A program made the position numbers and the translations under genes. The notes beneath the pieces were generated by a model, which had not been told where the DNA came from, made no database searches, and was given only the letters and a program-made list of their open reading frames with translations. This document shows positions 16,615-24,863 of a DNA stretch of 64,000 nucleotides, piece by piece. Where the stretch lies: the NCBI GenBank assembly GCA_013298815.1, contig JAAFJF010000001.1, positions 224,869 to 288,868 on the forward strand. The letters run 5' to 3'. Positions within the stretch are counted from its first letter, which is position 1. Each line of letters starts with the position of its first letter. Origin of the DNA: Polaromonas sp. (GTDB lineage: Bacteria > Pseudomonadota > Gammaproteobacteria > Burkholderiales > Burkholderiaceae_C).

Positions 16615-17712
16615 TTACGCTGAATTGACCTCAACAACCTTAGGCAAAGCACCTAGCAGCCGTATCAACTCCTGCTGTCTTGTTGTGCCAGTTTTTGCAA
16701 AAATATTAGATAACTGGCTACGTACTGTCGGCATTTTCAATTCTAAAATTTGAGCAATCTCAGCGGGTGTTTTACCTTGCAACAAAAGCGGAATCAGGCG
16801 CGCTTCTGCTTTTGAGAGGGTAAAAGCGTTACTTACAAATTCTGCCGCAGCATCAGGCCGTTTTTCAGGATCCACCAAGATGAGCATCACCGATGCGCGC
16901 GTTTCTCCAGCGGTGTTACGTACTGGGGCTGAGACTGGCAGCGTCAACAGCATAGTGCGTGCTTTGCCAAAAACCGCTGCGCCGCCTTCACCTTTAGCTG
17001 CTGCGTCAATACATTGAGCCACCGCACCAGTTATCGGTAAACCGTTTAACAAGATGTCCGCCGCCAAGCTTTTCGCGGTACGGTTAGCATGCTGCACACG
17101 TCGCGCGGGGTTGATAAACATCACCCCAAAATCCATGCTGTCCAAGCTGGCGTGGTAGGTCACTAACTGTTCGCGCATGCTGCGCCATTCCCAGTGCAGT
17201 GAAAAAGCGCGTTGAATGTGTGGATAGAGTAGACGTAGCGCATTGGCATCCGTTTGGTTAAATGCGGCAGCACCGGGTGGACGAAAGAAATTCAGCGTCA
17301 TCGGTGGTGTCTCAAAAGCATTGCTGCTTTCAAGCATCGTAGCTGTCATCAAATGTTCTGCCGGCATGGTAACTAAGAAGTCACGGTAGAAAGCAGTTCG
17401 CTTTAATTCGGCTGTGCTGACATGCTCAGTGCCAATCAAAATGGCGCCTTTGACAAACAAGCCCTTTTCAGTCCCAGTAGCAAGCCAAATATTGTGTTGC
17501 CACCAATATTCAGAATATTCTTTGGCGCAGGTTTCACTGAAATTATGCGTGGCATAAAAGTCTTGCTCATATTGACCTTGGCCAATGAACACGAAAAAGC
17601 CGATATTGGCATCAAGATAGTTGCACAACATTTTGACAATGTCGCTCCAAGCCTCTTCACGTCCTACAGCGTCGTAGAGGCAATAAATAATGCTTTGCGC
17701 GTCGGTTTTCAT
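16615..17712 (-). CDS. LuxR-type (GerE) HTH transcriptional regulator
   Basis: This 365-residue protein has a long N-terminal sensory region, probably PAS/GAF-like, and a C-terminal GerE-type HTH at about 295-355 (LSKAEARLIPLLLQGKTPAEIAQ, then MPTVRSQLSNIFAKTGTTRQ). There is no receiver domain, so it is not a classical response regulator. Its start faces the large exported protein gene across 90 bp, which makes it the natural candidate regulator of the 17.8-24.9 kb cluster. A 14-bp palindrome covers its start codon. The ligand is unknown. Confidence 0.83.
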   Translation of the reverse strand: MKTDAQSIIYCLYDAVGREEAWSDIVKMLCNYLDANIGFFVFIGQGQYEQDFYATHNFSETCAKEYSEYWWQHNIWLATGTEKGLFVKGAILIGTEHVSTAELKRTAFYRDFLVTMPAEHLMTATMLESSNAFETPPMTLNFFRPPGAAAFNQTDANALRLLYPHIQRAFSLHWEWRSMREQLVTYHASLDSMDFGVMFINPARRVQHANRTAKSLAADILLNGLPITGAVAQCIDAAAKGEGGAAVFGKARTMLLTLPVSAPVRNTAGETRASVMLILVDPEKRPDAAAEFVSNAFTLSKAEARLIPLLLQGKTPAEIAQILELKMPTVRSQLSNIFAKTGTTRQQELIRLLGALPKVVEVNSA

Positions 17713-17723
17713 TCATATGAATG
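17710..17723. promoter_or_regulatory. 14-bp palindrome over the luxR-type start codon
   Basis: CATTCATATGAATG is perfectly self-complementary and overlaps the ATG of the LuxR-type gene (17710-17712). It lies 80 bp upstream of the divergent exported-protein gene. An autoregulatory operator is possible. Confidence 0.4.
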
Positions 17724-17802
17724 TATCGGAATAGCTTAGTTGTGTAAACAATAGTGAGCTTTAAGGCGAAATTGCCGAGAATTAAAACAACAAAAGGTAC
17801 TT

Positions 17803-20745
17803 ATGATGCAAAGCAAAAAATCCTATCGTTCGCGTTTGTGCCACGGGCTGTGCGCGATGGCGATGGGCACTTTAGCTTGCCTGCCACAGCATGCCACGGC
17901 GGCAGAGCCTCTAGGGCAAATCAAACAATGTGTCTCTGAATTGTGGGATTGCGGTACAAGCGCCTTGAAAACTTATGCAAAAGGGATTGAAGCCGCAGGC
18001 AATGTATTGTGGTTTATGGCGAGCAATCCCGATTGTGTCGCCGGCATGATAAGCGGTAACCCGGTGACTGTGGGCGCTACCGGTTTGATCGTTGGTTTAG
18101 GCGCCGCTGGCGTGGTTAACAAGAATCAATGTGAGGGCGATATCTATGGCGTAGCCATGCAGCCAATTGCTGCTGCGTTGGATGAAATAATACCTAAATC
18201 AGTGCTAACGCCCAATCTTAAGAGCGGCTTTGTCAATGTTCTGAAAACGCAAGGTACTGAGGTTTTGAAAGGTTTAGCGCAACCGCTTCCTGTACCAGCA
18301 GTGCCGCCAAGCCTGGGGGGCATCATTACCTGCGGCTGCAACGCTTTGGAGTCGGGCGCCGAAGCTCTAGAAGATATTAAAACCGTGGCTAGATTGGCAA
18401 AAGAAACGGCACAATCCTGTAAAAGTGCTGCTAACAGTTGCCCTGGCTTAAAGCAAGTTCTGCAGGTTGGTGGCTATGTCGTGCAGGCTATTACGGATCC
18501 ATCTAGTATTGTTCAAGACTGTGACAGCATGTCTCGCCAACAGTATGTAGCAGCTCGGCTCAGGCCATTGATCCCAGGTTTGGTCAGTCAATTCAAAGAA
18601 AACACGCCTTGGGCGAAGTCAACTGGCGAAAAGGTGCTGGCTGATGCGTTTGAGACCTGCCGTAGCTATTACGACAGCCACTGCTACAAAGAAAAAGCAG
18701 CGGCGGATTTCTGTCAGGGCCCTGTTAACGATCAAAACTTTGATCCTGAGTTATGGGCAGAAATAGGCAAACTGCTCAACGGCCCAGTGTTCGATGATTA
18801 CTTTAATGAGAACTGGTCCAAGTTATTGGCGCTTCCTGCATGCCCTGCGGCAGCGGGCATATCCATCGGTAAAAATACCGCAACCGGTGAAACTGATGCG
18901 CTGGCTATGCGCAATCAGAACGCCGAGCAATGTAAACAAGAGCTTCCAAGCTTGGTTTTGGGGGGGAGTGGCAGTTACAAATCCGCAGTACGCGACATGC
19001 TGCCGCAAAGTCGTGAAGCTTGGGCTGCTGCAGGCGTACGTGGTGAGCAAAACAAGCCGCCACTTGACCAAGCCCGGTTGTATTTTCGCCGCATCATGAC
19101 GTCAGCTGCGGTGGTTAGTCGTATCAAAATTAAACAACGCATCGATTATTACGTGCAGCGTGATTCTGAGATCAAGGTATCAGGAGCAACGTTGGCGATG
19201 CCAACCACCGTGTTGAACCGTTCTTATGGGCTTTGGGCCAAAACCATCGTGGCTTTCAATGCGAATAAGTGTCCAAAAGATGCCAAAGGCTGGTCGGGCT
19301 TTGGCAGTAAGGATAAATTGGACTATATATGCCTGAAAGATTTGGCCAACAGTTTGGGGCTTGAGACAGAAGAGAAACTTGTGAGCCAAGAGTTTGGTGT
19401 CATCGTCGCGGAAAACCACATGGTTGATGGCAGCTTTAAGGGGGCTTCGCCGTATGTAAAAGCATCGCAAAAATATTTCCAAGCTGCCAAAGCCTTACCG
19501 CCTAAAGATGAGACCGACGCGAATGAGTTTTGGAAGATAGCCAAACCCATCGCCGACGCAGAGTTTGTGAACATTGCGGCTAATATGTTCCCCAAACATG
19601 CAGCGCGAGTTGCTGCCAATAGCGAAAGCCGTAAAAAACAAAAAGAAAATTTTGATACTTTCATAACTGTGGCTGAGGTTGAGAACAAAGATCAGATGAC
19701 CCGCTGTCAAAAGACCAACAAGGTCGAGCCTTGCAAGAGCGATATGACCAAGCTGTTGCAGGACGAGAAGGCGGATATGACGGGCATCATCAATGTTGCT
19801 TATGTCGGCTTAAAAACAACGACCGAGCCAGTGGATGATAAGGTCTACGACGCCACCATTAGCAAACTGAGCGAGCGCTTGAAAAAGACGGAAAAACTTT
19901 ATATCAGTTCTGCCTTGCTCTACCCTCTAGACATGAGTAAAGCCATTAGCACAGGCATCAAAGGACAAACGCCTACAACATCTGGCGTATCACCAAACGT
20001 GACGGGTGCAATCGATAAAGGCGGTATTGCGTCCACGCCGCCCAAAGCAGGTGAGCCCATCGCGCCTAAAACGGCGATTGCTTCTCCGCCGACGACTACG
20101 GGTACTACATTTGGCATGCGTACCGCGCCCACCATGGCATCCAGCAACAAGAGTAATAATGTCGTTCTCGCCGCTGCTCCACCAATTGTTGGCGCCAAGG
20201 TCGATAAAAATCTAGGGCCTAATGTTGGCTTAAATGCAAGCGCAGCGACAGCTGCAACTACACCGCCGCCGTTAGTTCGCGACAATCCACCCGTTGCTAT
20301 TGCAATGACCCCACCTGCGGTTTCTGGCTCAGGACTCCCCGCTATCACCAAAACGAATACGCCGAACGTTCCCAGTTCTGTGGCTGCTACCGCTACACCT
20401 TTCAATGAAAAGCAATACCGCGACAACCGCGCAAAAGAATTTTTGACGCAATGGCTCAGTCGTTGCAAAGACAACGACTGCCGACGTGATGTAAGCGCTT
20501 TGCTGGCAAAACAACTCGACGAAGAGGTTGCGCAAATCAAAGCTAACGTGAATGCATGGCATGACAAAGCATTTCAAGAGCGGATTCAGGACATCGTTGA
20601 AAAACGTTATGAGGCGCAGTTGAAGGCTGAAATGACGACGCCTGTGACTCCAGTCGTTACTCCACCAGCCATCCCGTCTGGCCCTGTTAAGGGTGGAACA
20701 CTCACTGCACCACGTATTACAAATACACCTGCAAATGCGCGCTGA
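17803..20745 (+). CDS. Large exported Cys-containing protein of unknown function
   Basis: I do not recognise this 980-residue protein. It has a signal peptide (about 1-33: basic start, hydrophobic stretch, ATAAE). A globular region to about 700 contains many Cys residues, suggesting disulphides in the periplasm or outside. A Pro/Thr/Ala-rich low-complexity stretch follows (about 710-870), then a charged helical segment (about 875-945) and a Pro-rich tail. A short hydrophobic Gly/Ala/Val stretch near 85-105 could be a membrane or hairpin segment. ATG 17806 is an alternative start. It leads a run of exported-protein genes and faces a LuxR-type regulator. Confidence 0.7.
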   Translation: MMQSKKSYRSRLCHGLCAMAMGTLACLPQHATAAEPLGQIKQCVSELWDCGTSALKTYAKGIEAAGNVLWFMASNPDCVAGMISGNPVTVGATGLIVGLGAAGVVNKNQCEGDIYGVAMQPIAAALDEIIPKSVLTPNLKSGFVNVLKTQGTEVLKGLAQPLPVPAVPPSLGGIITCGCNALESGAEALEDIKTVARLAKETAQSCKSAANSCPGLKQVLQVGGYVVQAITDPSSIVQDCDSMSRQQYVAARLRPLIPGLVSQFKENTPWAKSTGEKVLADAFETCRSYYDSHCYKEKAAADFCQGPVNDQNFDPELWAEIGKLLNGPVFDDYFNENWSKLLALPACPAAAGISIGKNTATGETDALAMRNQNAEQCKQELPSLVLGGSGSYKSAVRDMLPQSREAWAAAGVRGEQNKPPLDQARLYFRRIMTSAAVVSRIKIKQRIDYYVQRDSEIKVSGATLAMPTTVLNRSYGLWAKTIVAFNANKCPKDAKGWSGFGSKDKLDYICLKDLANSLGLETEEKLVSQEFGVIVAENHMVDGSFKGASPYVKASQKYFQAAKALPPKDETDANEFWKIAKPIADAEFVNIAANMFPKHAARVAANSESRKKQKENFDTFITVAEVENKDQMTRCQKTNKVEPCKSDMTKLLQDEKADMTGIINVAYVGLKTTTEPVDDKVYDATISKLSERLKKTEKLYISSALLYPLDMSKAISTGIKGQTPTTSGVSPNVTGAIDKGGIASTPPKAGEPIAPKTAIASPPTTTGTTFGMRTAPTMASSNKSNNVVLAAAPPIVGAKVDKNLGPNVGLNASAATAATTPPPLVRDNPPVAIAMTPPAVSGSGLPAITKTNTPNVPSSVAATATPFNEKQYRDNRAKEFLTQWLSRCKDNDCRRDVSALLAKQLDEEVAQIKANVNAWHDKAFQERIQDIVEKRYEAQLKAEMTTPVTPVVTPPAIPSGPVKGGTLTAPRITNTPANAR

Positions 20746-20776
20746 TCTAACGCTTCGTCCAACTTTTGGAGTTTTT

Positions 20777-22549
20777 ATGACTGAGACTAATCCTAGCCTT
20801 GGCCGCAGGCGGCTGTTTTCGCTTTCCGTAGGTTACGAACTAACTTTGATTACCTTGGCGTTTCTTACGCCTCAGGTGCTTGCACAAACGATTGAACAAG
20901 CGCCAGTTTCGGAGCAAGAAAAAACCAACTTGAACCAGCAAATTCTACAAAAATGGCAGATGCAGACAGGCCAAGCAGGCGCACTTAATACGCAGGGTCA
21001 AGTAGAGTTTCATGGTGATGTAACGCTTGATGTTTATCACAATAGTGTCACGAATCCTAGCGGAAAATCTGATTTGACACCTCTTAAAACAGGCGCTTTT
21101 GAAAAAATAGTATTGCAAGGTGATGTGCGTAGTACCTCAGCTGATGAAGATGTGCTTTATGCGCAAGGTGTGATAACGGGGTCAAATGATCGCTCCGTTT
21201 TGGCACGGTATGCGAACGTTGCAAACAGCGTGCAAATTGGGCGAAGTGGCATAGGTTATCAGTTATCTTTTGGAGATGTTGTCGCTGCATTTTCGGGTCT
21301 GGGCTCCAATTTGGGCTTACGCGGTACGATGGGGATAAAAGAGCTGGGTGGTCTGACTGTTACTGGCTTTGCTGGAACCGTCGCAGAAAGCTGGGAGGCT
21401 TTGAGCAATCGTGTGGCGTTGGATGGTTTGTCACCCCGTACACGCTATCTGCGTGATGTGGTGGGCGCGAAAGCTGAATATAAAATTTCGGATGAATTTA
21501 CAGGTTTTATGACCCTTCAGAATTACCACGATCGCATGGGTTCTGCGGATTTGCCAGTGGGCTCGGCGGCGCTTGATGGTCACATAACAACTATCGGTTC
21601 AAAATATGTGAATGGAAATCTCCAAGTCACTGCTGAGGCTGCCCGCAGCACAAAAAATGATTTAGTGGCCAGCACGAGCGCAAGTGGTCAGGCAAGCATT
21701 ATTGATGCCACATACCGTATGGATACGGTAGCTTTCCGCTCAGGCTATCACGACCTTGATGCAAATTTTGCATCGTTGGCGCAAACAACAGCAGCAGGTA
21801 TTCGGGAATGGTACGTTGGCGCTGATTGGACTATCATGCCGCAGTTAACGTATGGCGTAGACGTGAGAGATGCTGTCACGCGCTTGGCAGCTCAAGGTGA
21901 AACACCGAGTAGCCAATCGTCTTTGAAATCATTAACGAACAGAGTTAATTACAGCCTCATAGCTGTGCCGGGTTTGACGGTGTCAGTCTCAGATACTCGC
22001 AATAAAGGCAAAGATGCACTTCTTAACAGCACCCTGAATGATACAACCCAATTTGTGACAACTTATGCCAACGCCGATTGGTCTGCGAATGCTCTGGTAG
22101 GTATTGGTCGAGCTATAAACCCTTCAAACGAGGCTGCAGATAGCAAGAATAAAAATTGGCAACTTACAGTAGGGAGAAATTTAAGTGATGCTAGCGCGGA
22201 AAAGCAAGCAAACTGGACACTGGGTTTGCAGGCGACAACCGGAAGGCAATTACAAACATTTATCGTGACTGGAATTGAGACACGAACAAGCAATATTGGT
22301 CTCAATGTGACGGGTACATCACAGGCCTATGGCAATTTGAACTTGGGTTGGCAGCGTCAGCGCAGCACGCAACCTATAGCGGGGGCAGCAAACTTGACCA
22401 CAGACACCCTGAATCTAGATTGGACAAAAGCGTTTGGTCCACAGCTGACAATGAAGGTCTACGCAAAAATAAACCGTCGTAACCATGGTGACGCTGCGCT
22501 GCAGGTAGATGAGCGCATCATAGGTGTGCAAGGAGCTTTCAAATGGTAA
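20777..22549 (+). CDS. Putative outer-membrane beta-barrel protein, unknown family
   Basis: This protein of about 590 residues (start at ATG 20777, preceded by TTGGAG; an upstream in-frame start at 20693 overlaps the previous gene and is unlikely) has a signal peptide ending near VLAQ. The rest shows alternating polar/hydrophobic strands with many Gly and aromatic residues, for example ATYRMDTVAFRSGYHDL and GNLNLGWQRQRS, and it ends in an aromatic residue (FKW), as outer-membrane barrels do. I cannot assign a family. It lies 31 bp after the 980-residue protein and overlaps the next gene by 7 bp, so these genes are probably co-transcribed. Confidence 0.65.
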   Translation: MTETNPSLGRRRLFSLSVGYELTLITLAFLTPQVLAQTIEQAPVSEQEKTNLNQQILQKWQMQTGQAGALNTQGQVEFHGDVTLDVYHNSVTNPSGKSDLTPLKTGAFEKIVLQGDVRSTSADEDVLYAQGVITGSNDRSVLARYANVANSVQIGRSGIGYQLSFGDVVAAFSGLGSNLGLRGTMGIKELGGLTVTGFAGTVAESWEALSNRVALDGLSPRTRYLRDVVGAKAEYKISDEFTGFMTLQNYHDRMGSADLPVGSAALDGHITTIGSKYVNGNLQVTAEAARSTKNDLVASTSASGQASIIDATYRMDTVAFRSGYHDLDANFASLAQTTAAGIREWYVGADWTIMPQLTYGVDVRDAVTRLAAQGETPSSQSSLKSLTNRVNYSLIAVPGLTVSVSDTRNKGKDALLNSTLNDTTQFVTTYANADWSANALVGIGRAINPSNEAADSKNKNWQLTVGRNLSDASAEKQANWTLGLQATTGRQLQTFIVTGIETRTSNIGLNVTGTSQAYGNLNLGWQRQRSTQPIAGAANLTTDTLNLDWTKAFGPQLTMKVYAKINRRNHGDAALQVDERIIGVQGAFKW

Positions 22550-23943
22550 GCGTTTCAACACCAATGCGCTGGAAAAACAAAATGCAAAAAATATCTCTTT
22601 TGAGTCTCGCTATCGGCTGTTTGAGTGTTGTATGGCATCCCGTTTGGGCGCAAGACGTCATAAAAAATACGGAGACCGTTGCAACAGATGGTTTGTCACC
22701 AGGCGGCTTGAGCGCACAGGGGAATCCTAAAATTTCTGTGCAATGCGTGCCGAATTCACCTGCTCAGCAAGCGTTAGATGCATTGCTGCGTGCTTATGAA
22801 CAAGGCAATATTGGATTTTTTCAGCAACGGTTAGATCCAGCCATGATAGGTTTTAGCAACTTTATCAACGACCTTATGACGATGAACAATGCACAACGCC
22901 AGACGCGTCTGCAAGTGCTGGATCGTCAAATGCAATGCGGCCCAGATGTTGCAGTCATTGATTTCGCTTGGGAAAAATATTATTTAGACAACGTTAGTTT
23001 TCGTCCAAATGTTACGCGCGGACGTGGTTCTGTGTTGATTTCTGGTCTGGGTGGGGGTATTTCTGGACAGTGGCGGGTCAGTGGCTTGGTTGGAGACACA
23101 CCTTTCAAGCCAAGTTTTTCGGATGGCTCGGTTGTTGCAAATCCTAGTGTTATCAGTTTTTCAAGTACACCTTCAGGGTGCGTGACTGCATTGCCTAGCC
23201 TAACTGCTGTCGCAGCACTTGGTGCGCCAGTCACAGCATTTCCATTAGCTTCCCCACCTTTTTTGCCGAATTGTTTAAACCCAATTGGTCCACTTGTCGT
23301 TACTTGCTCTGTATCGGTTCCAGGAATTTCCCCATCTGTGTCTGGCGTCGCTTCGGCTTCGCTGGCTAACCCTAGTTGTAGTGCGTCAGCTATAGGCGCG
23401 CCCGTCGCTACAGTAGGTGTTCCTCTTTCGTACACGCTGACAGGCAGCCAAACTATCAGCGCGGCACCAGGAAGTACGGTTACAGTGAATCTTCCGGTCA
23501 CATTGTCTGCAACGGCAACTGCCGCTTCTCCACCCGGGCAACTTGCTGTGGCATCGAGTGCGAGTGGCACTTGTACAGCCACAATAGTTGTACCTTCTAG
23601 CACACCATTGGCTGCGCCGACATGTACAGCTAGCCCTGCTACCCTCAATGCATCCATTGAAGTACGTGATGCTGATTTAACGGCACCAGTCGTACAAGTA
23701 CAGGTGCAAGCCAGCAATGGCGATAGCGAAAATTTTAATTTACCCAAGATCTCTGCGGGCGTATACCGTCTTACTTCTCTTCCCATCACTCATGGTACAG
23801 CCCGCGTCCAACAAAACAGCGGCAGAATCGAGTTGGTAGGAGCAAGCCCTAGTGCAGTGACGCTGACGATTCGCTACACAGATACCAAGTCCAGCACGGG
23901 CGCGAGTGTGGTGCGCCAAACGTCGATGACGTTGGTGCCTTGA
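22543..23943 (+). CDS. Exported protein with NTF2-like and Ig-like regions
   Basis: This 466-residue protein has a signal peptide; AAGGAG eight bases before ATG 22543 supports that start although Met14 would give a cleaner signal. Residues about 60-190 look like an NTF2/SnoaL-type domain (ALDALLRAYEQGNIGFFQQ, then GQWRVSGLVGDTPF). The rest is Ser/Thr/Pro/Ala-rich with beta-sandwich character and scattered Cys, ending in an Ig-like stretch. It overlaps the barrel gene (ATGGTAA junction), implying translational coupling. A surface or adhesin-like role is a guess. Confidence 0.6.
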   Translation: MVSVSTPMRWKNKMQKISLLSLAIGCLSVVWHPVWAQDVIKNTETVATDGLSPGGLSAQGNPKISVQCVPNSPAQQALDALLRAYEQGNIGFFQQRLDPAMIGFSNFINDLMTMNNAQRQTRLQVLDRQMQCGPDVAVIDFAWEKYYLDNVSFRPNVTRGRGSVLISGLGGGISGQWRVSGLVGDTPFKPSFSDGSVVANPSVISFSSTPSGCVTALPSLTAVAALGAPVTAFPLASPPFLPNCLNPIGPLVVTCSVSVPGISPSVSGVASASLANPSCSASAIGAPVATVGVPLSYTLTGSQTISAAPGSTVTVNLPVTLSATATAASPPGQLAVASSASGTCTATIVVPSSTPLAAPTCTASPATLNASIEVRDADLTAPVVQVQVQASNGDSENFNLPKISAGVYRLTSLPITHGTARVQQNSGRIELVGASPSAVTLTIRYTDTKSSTGASVVRQTSMTLVP

Positions 23944-23982
23944 TTTGTCATAACTTTTTAAATTTCAAAGTCAGGATAAACA

Positions 23983-24657
23983 ATGAATTCAAACCGCGAC
24001 AAATTGCCAAATACTCGTTTTTGCAACTTTTTAATAGCGATTTTGACGGTTTGTTTGGCAAACACTGCGTTCGCACTAGACGACGTCCCCACGCAAGACG
24101 CACCAAATCTGTCTGACATTGCCAGCGTTAAACGGTATGAGGGAGCTGTGCTGGTCTGGCGTGATGATGTGAACTATGACGAAATAACATTTCCAGCAGG
24201 CAGGGTCAGCTACAACAACAATGTGCTTAAAGCACTAAAAACGGACAACCGCAGTGGTTCACGCGCCATGCTGGTTTATGTCGCACCGGCTGGGCGCTCG
24301 ACGCTGGAAGTCATGCGCAGCCACCAGAGCCAGTTGAAAACTGACGGTTTTAAAGTTTTGTTTGAATGTGCCGACAGCGCTTGTGGCGAGGCCAGTGCGC
24401 TCACCGGTGGCAACAACTTCAACTTCGCCAACATGCTGTTCAAAGACGCCGCCTTTAGCACCTCGCGCAGCGAAGCACACGTTTGCGCGGCAGGCGCGCA
24501 AATCACGGGATTTAGATACAGCTTGCTAGACAACACCAAAACCGGTGAAACTTTGGCTGTGATGACTTGGCGCCCCTTGATCAAAGGTTACGCCTTGCCC
24601 TGCCCAGATGAACTTGAAAAACACACCTCTGTGATGGTTTTTCATGTTCAAAAATAA
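23983..24657 (+). CDS. Exported DUF4892-like protein
   Basis: This 224-residue protein has a signal peptide (to about residue 31, AFA). RYEGAVLVWRDDVNYDEITF, LVYVAPAGRSTLEVMRSHQ and a Cys pair in FECADSACG resemble the DUF4892 domain that I recall at the N-terminus of some OmpA-family proteins. Here the OmpA peptidoglycan-binding part is absent, so the domain stands alone. AGGAT precedes the ATG. It follows the Ig-like protein by 39 bp. Role unknown, probably periplasmic or outer-membrane associated. Confidence 0.65.
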   Translation: MNSNRDKLPNTRFCNFLIAILTVCLANTAFALDDVPTQDAPNLSDIASVKRYEGAVLVWRDDVNYDEITFPAGRVSYNNNVLKALKTDNRSGSRAMLVYVAPAGRSTLEVMRSHQSQLKTDGFKVLFECADSACGEASALTGGNNFNFANMLFKDAAFSTSRSEAHVCAAGAQITGFRYSLLDNTKTGETLAVMTWRPLIKGYALPCPDELEKHTSVMVFHVQK

Positions 24658-24678
24658 GCCCAAGTAGTTAGAAATCAT

Positions 24679-24855
24679 ATGAAAACTGCAGCCAAACACT
24701 TGATCTGTTCAATCGTCTCGCTGTCAACAACCGCTTACGCTCAAAACATCAAACCTGGCCAATACGACTACGCCATCACCTCTGAAATGTTTGGCATGAA
24801 AGTACCGATTAATTTCGAGCAGCGCGTGACACAAAAAGACATTGAATCAAACTGA
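24679..24855 (+). pseudogene. DUF3617-like stub, 58 residues
   Basis: A short ORF starts MKTAAKHLICSIVS, has a signal-like N-terminus (YAQ cleavage) and then NIKPGQYDYAITSEM and RVTQKDIES. This is the opening of DUF3617-type exported proteins, which normally run to about 150 residues with a Cys-containing second half. The frame stops at 24853-24855, nine bp before the end of convergent gshA. It is probably a truncated remnant; a functional short protein is less likely. Confidence 0.55.
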
Positions 24856-24863
24856 CAATAAAT

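Noticed and set aside
19920..20567. Minus-strand ORF of 215 codons opposite the 980-residue protein gene
   Set aside because: Lies opposite the Pro/Thr-rich low-complexity part, which leaves the opposite frame open by composition.
22980..23789. Minus-strand ORF of 269 codons inside the Ig-like exported protein gene
   Set aside because: Antisense to a gene with signal peptide and good ribosome site; the composition reflects the low-complexity Ser/Thr/Ala coding strand.
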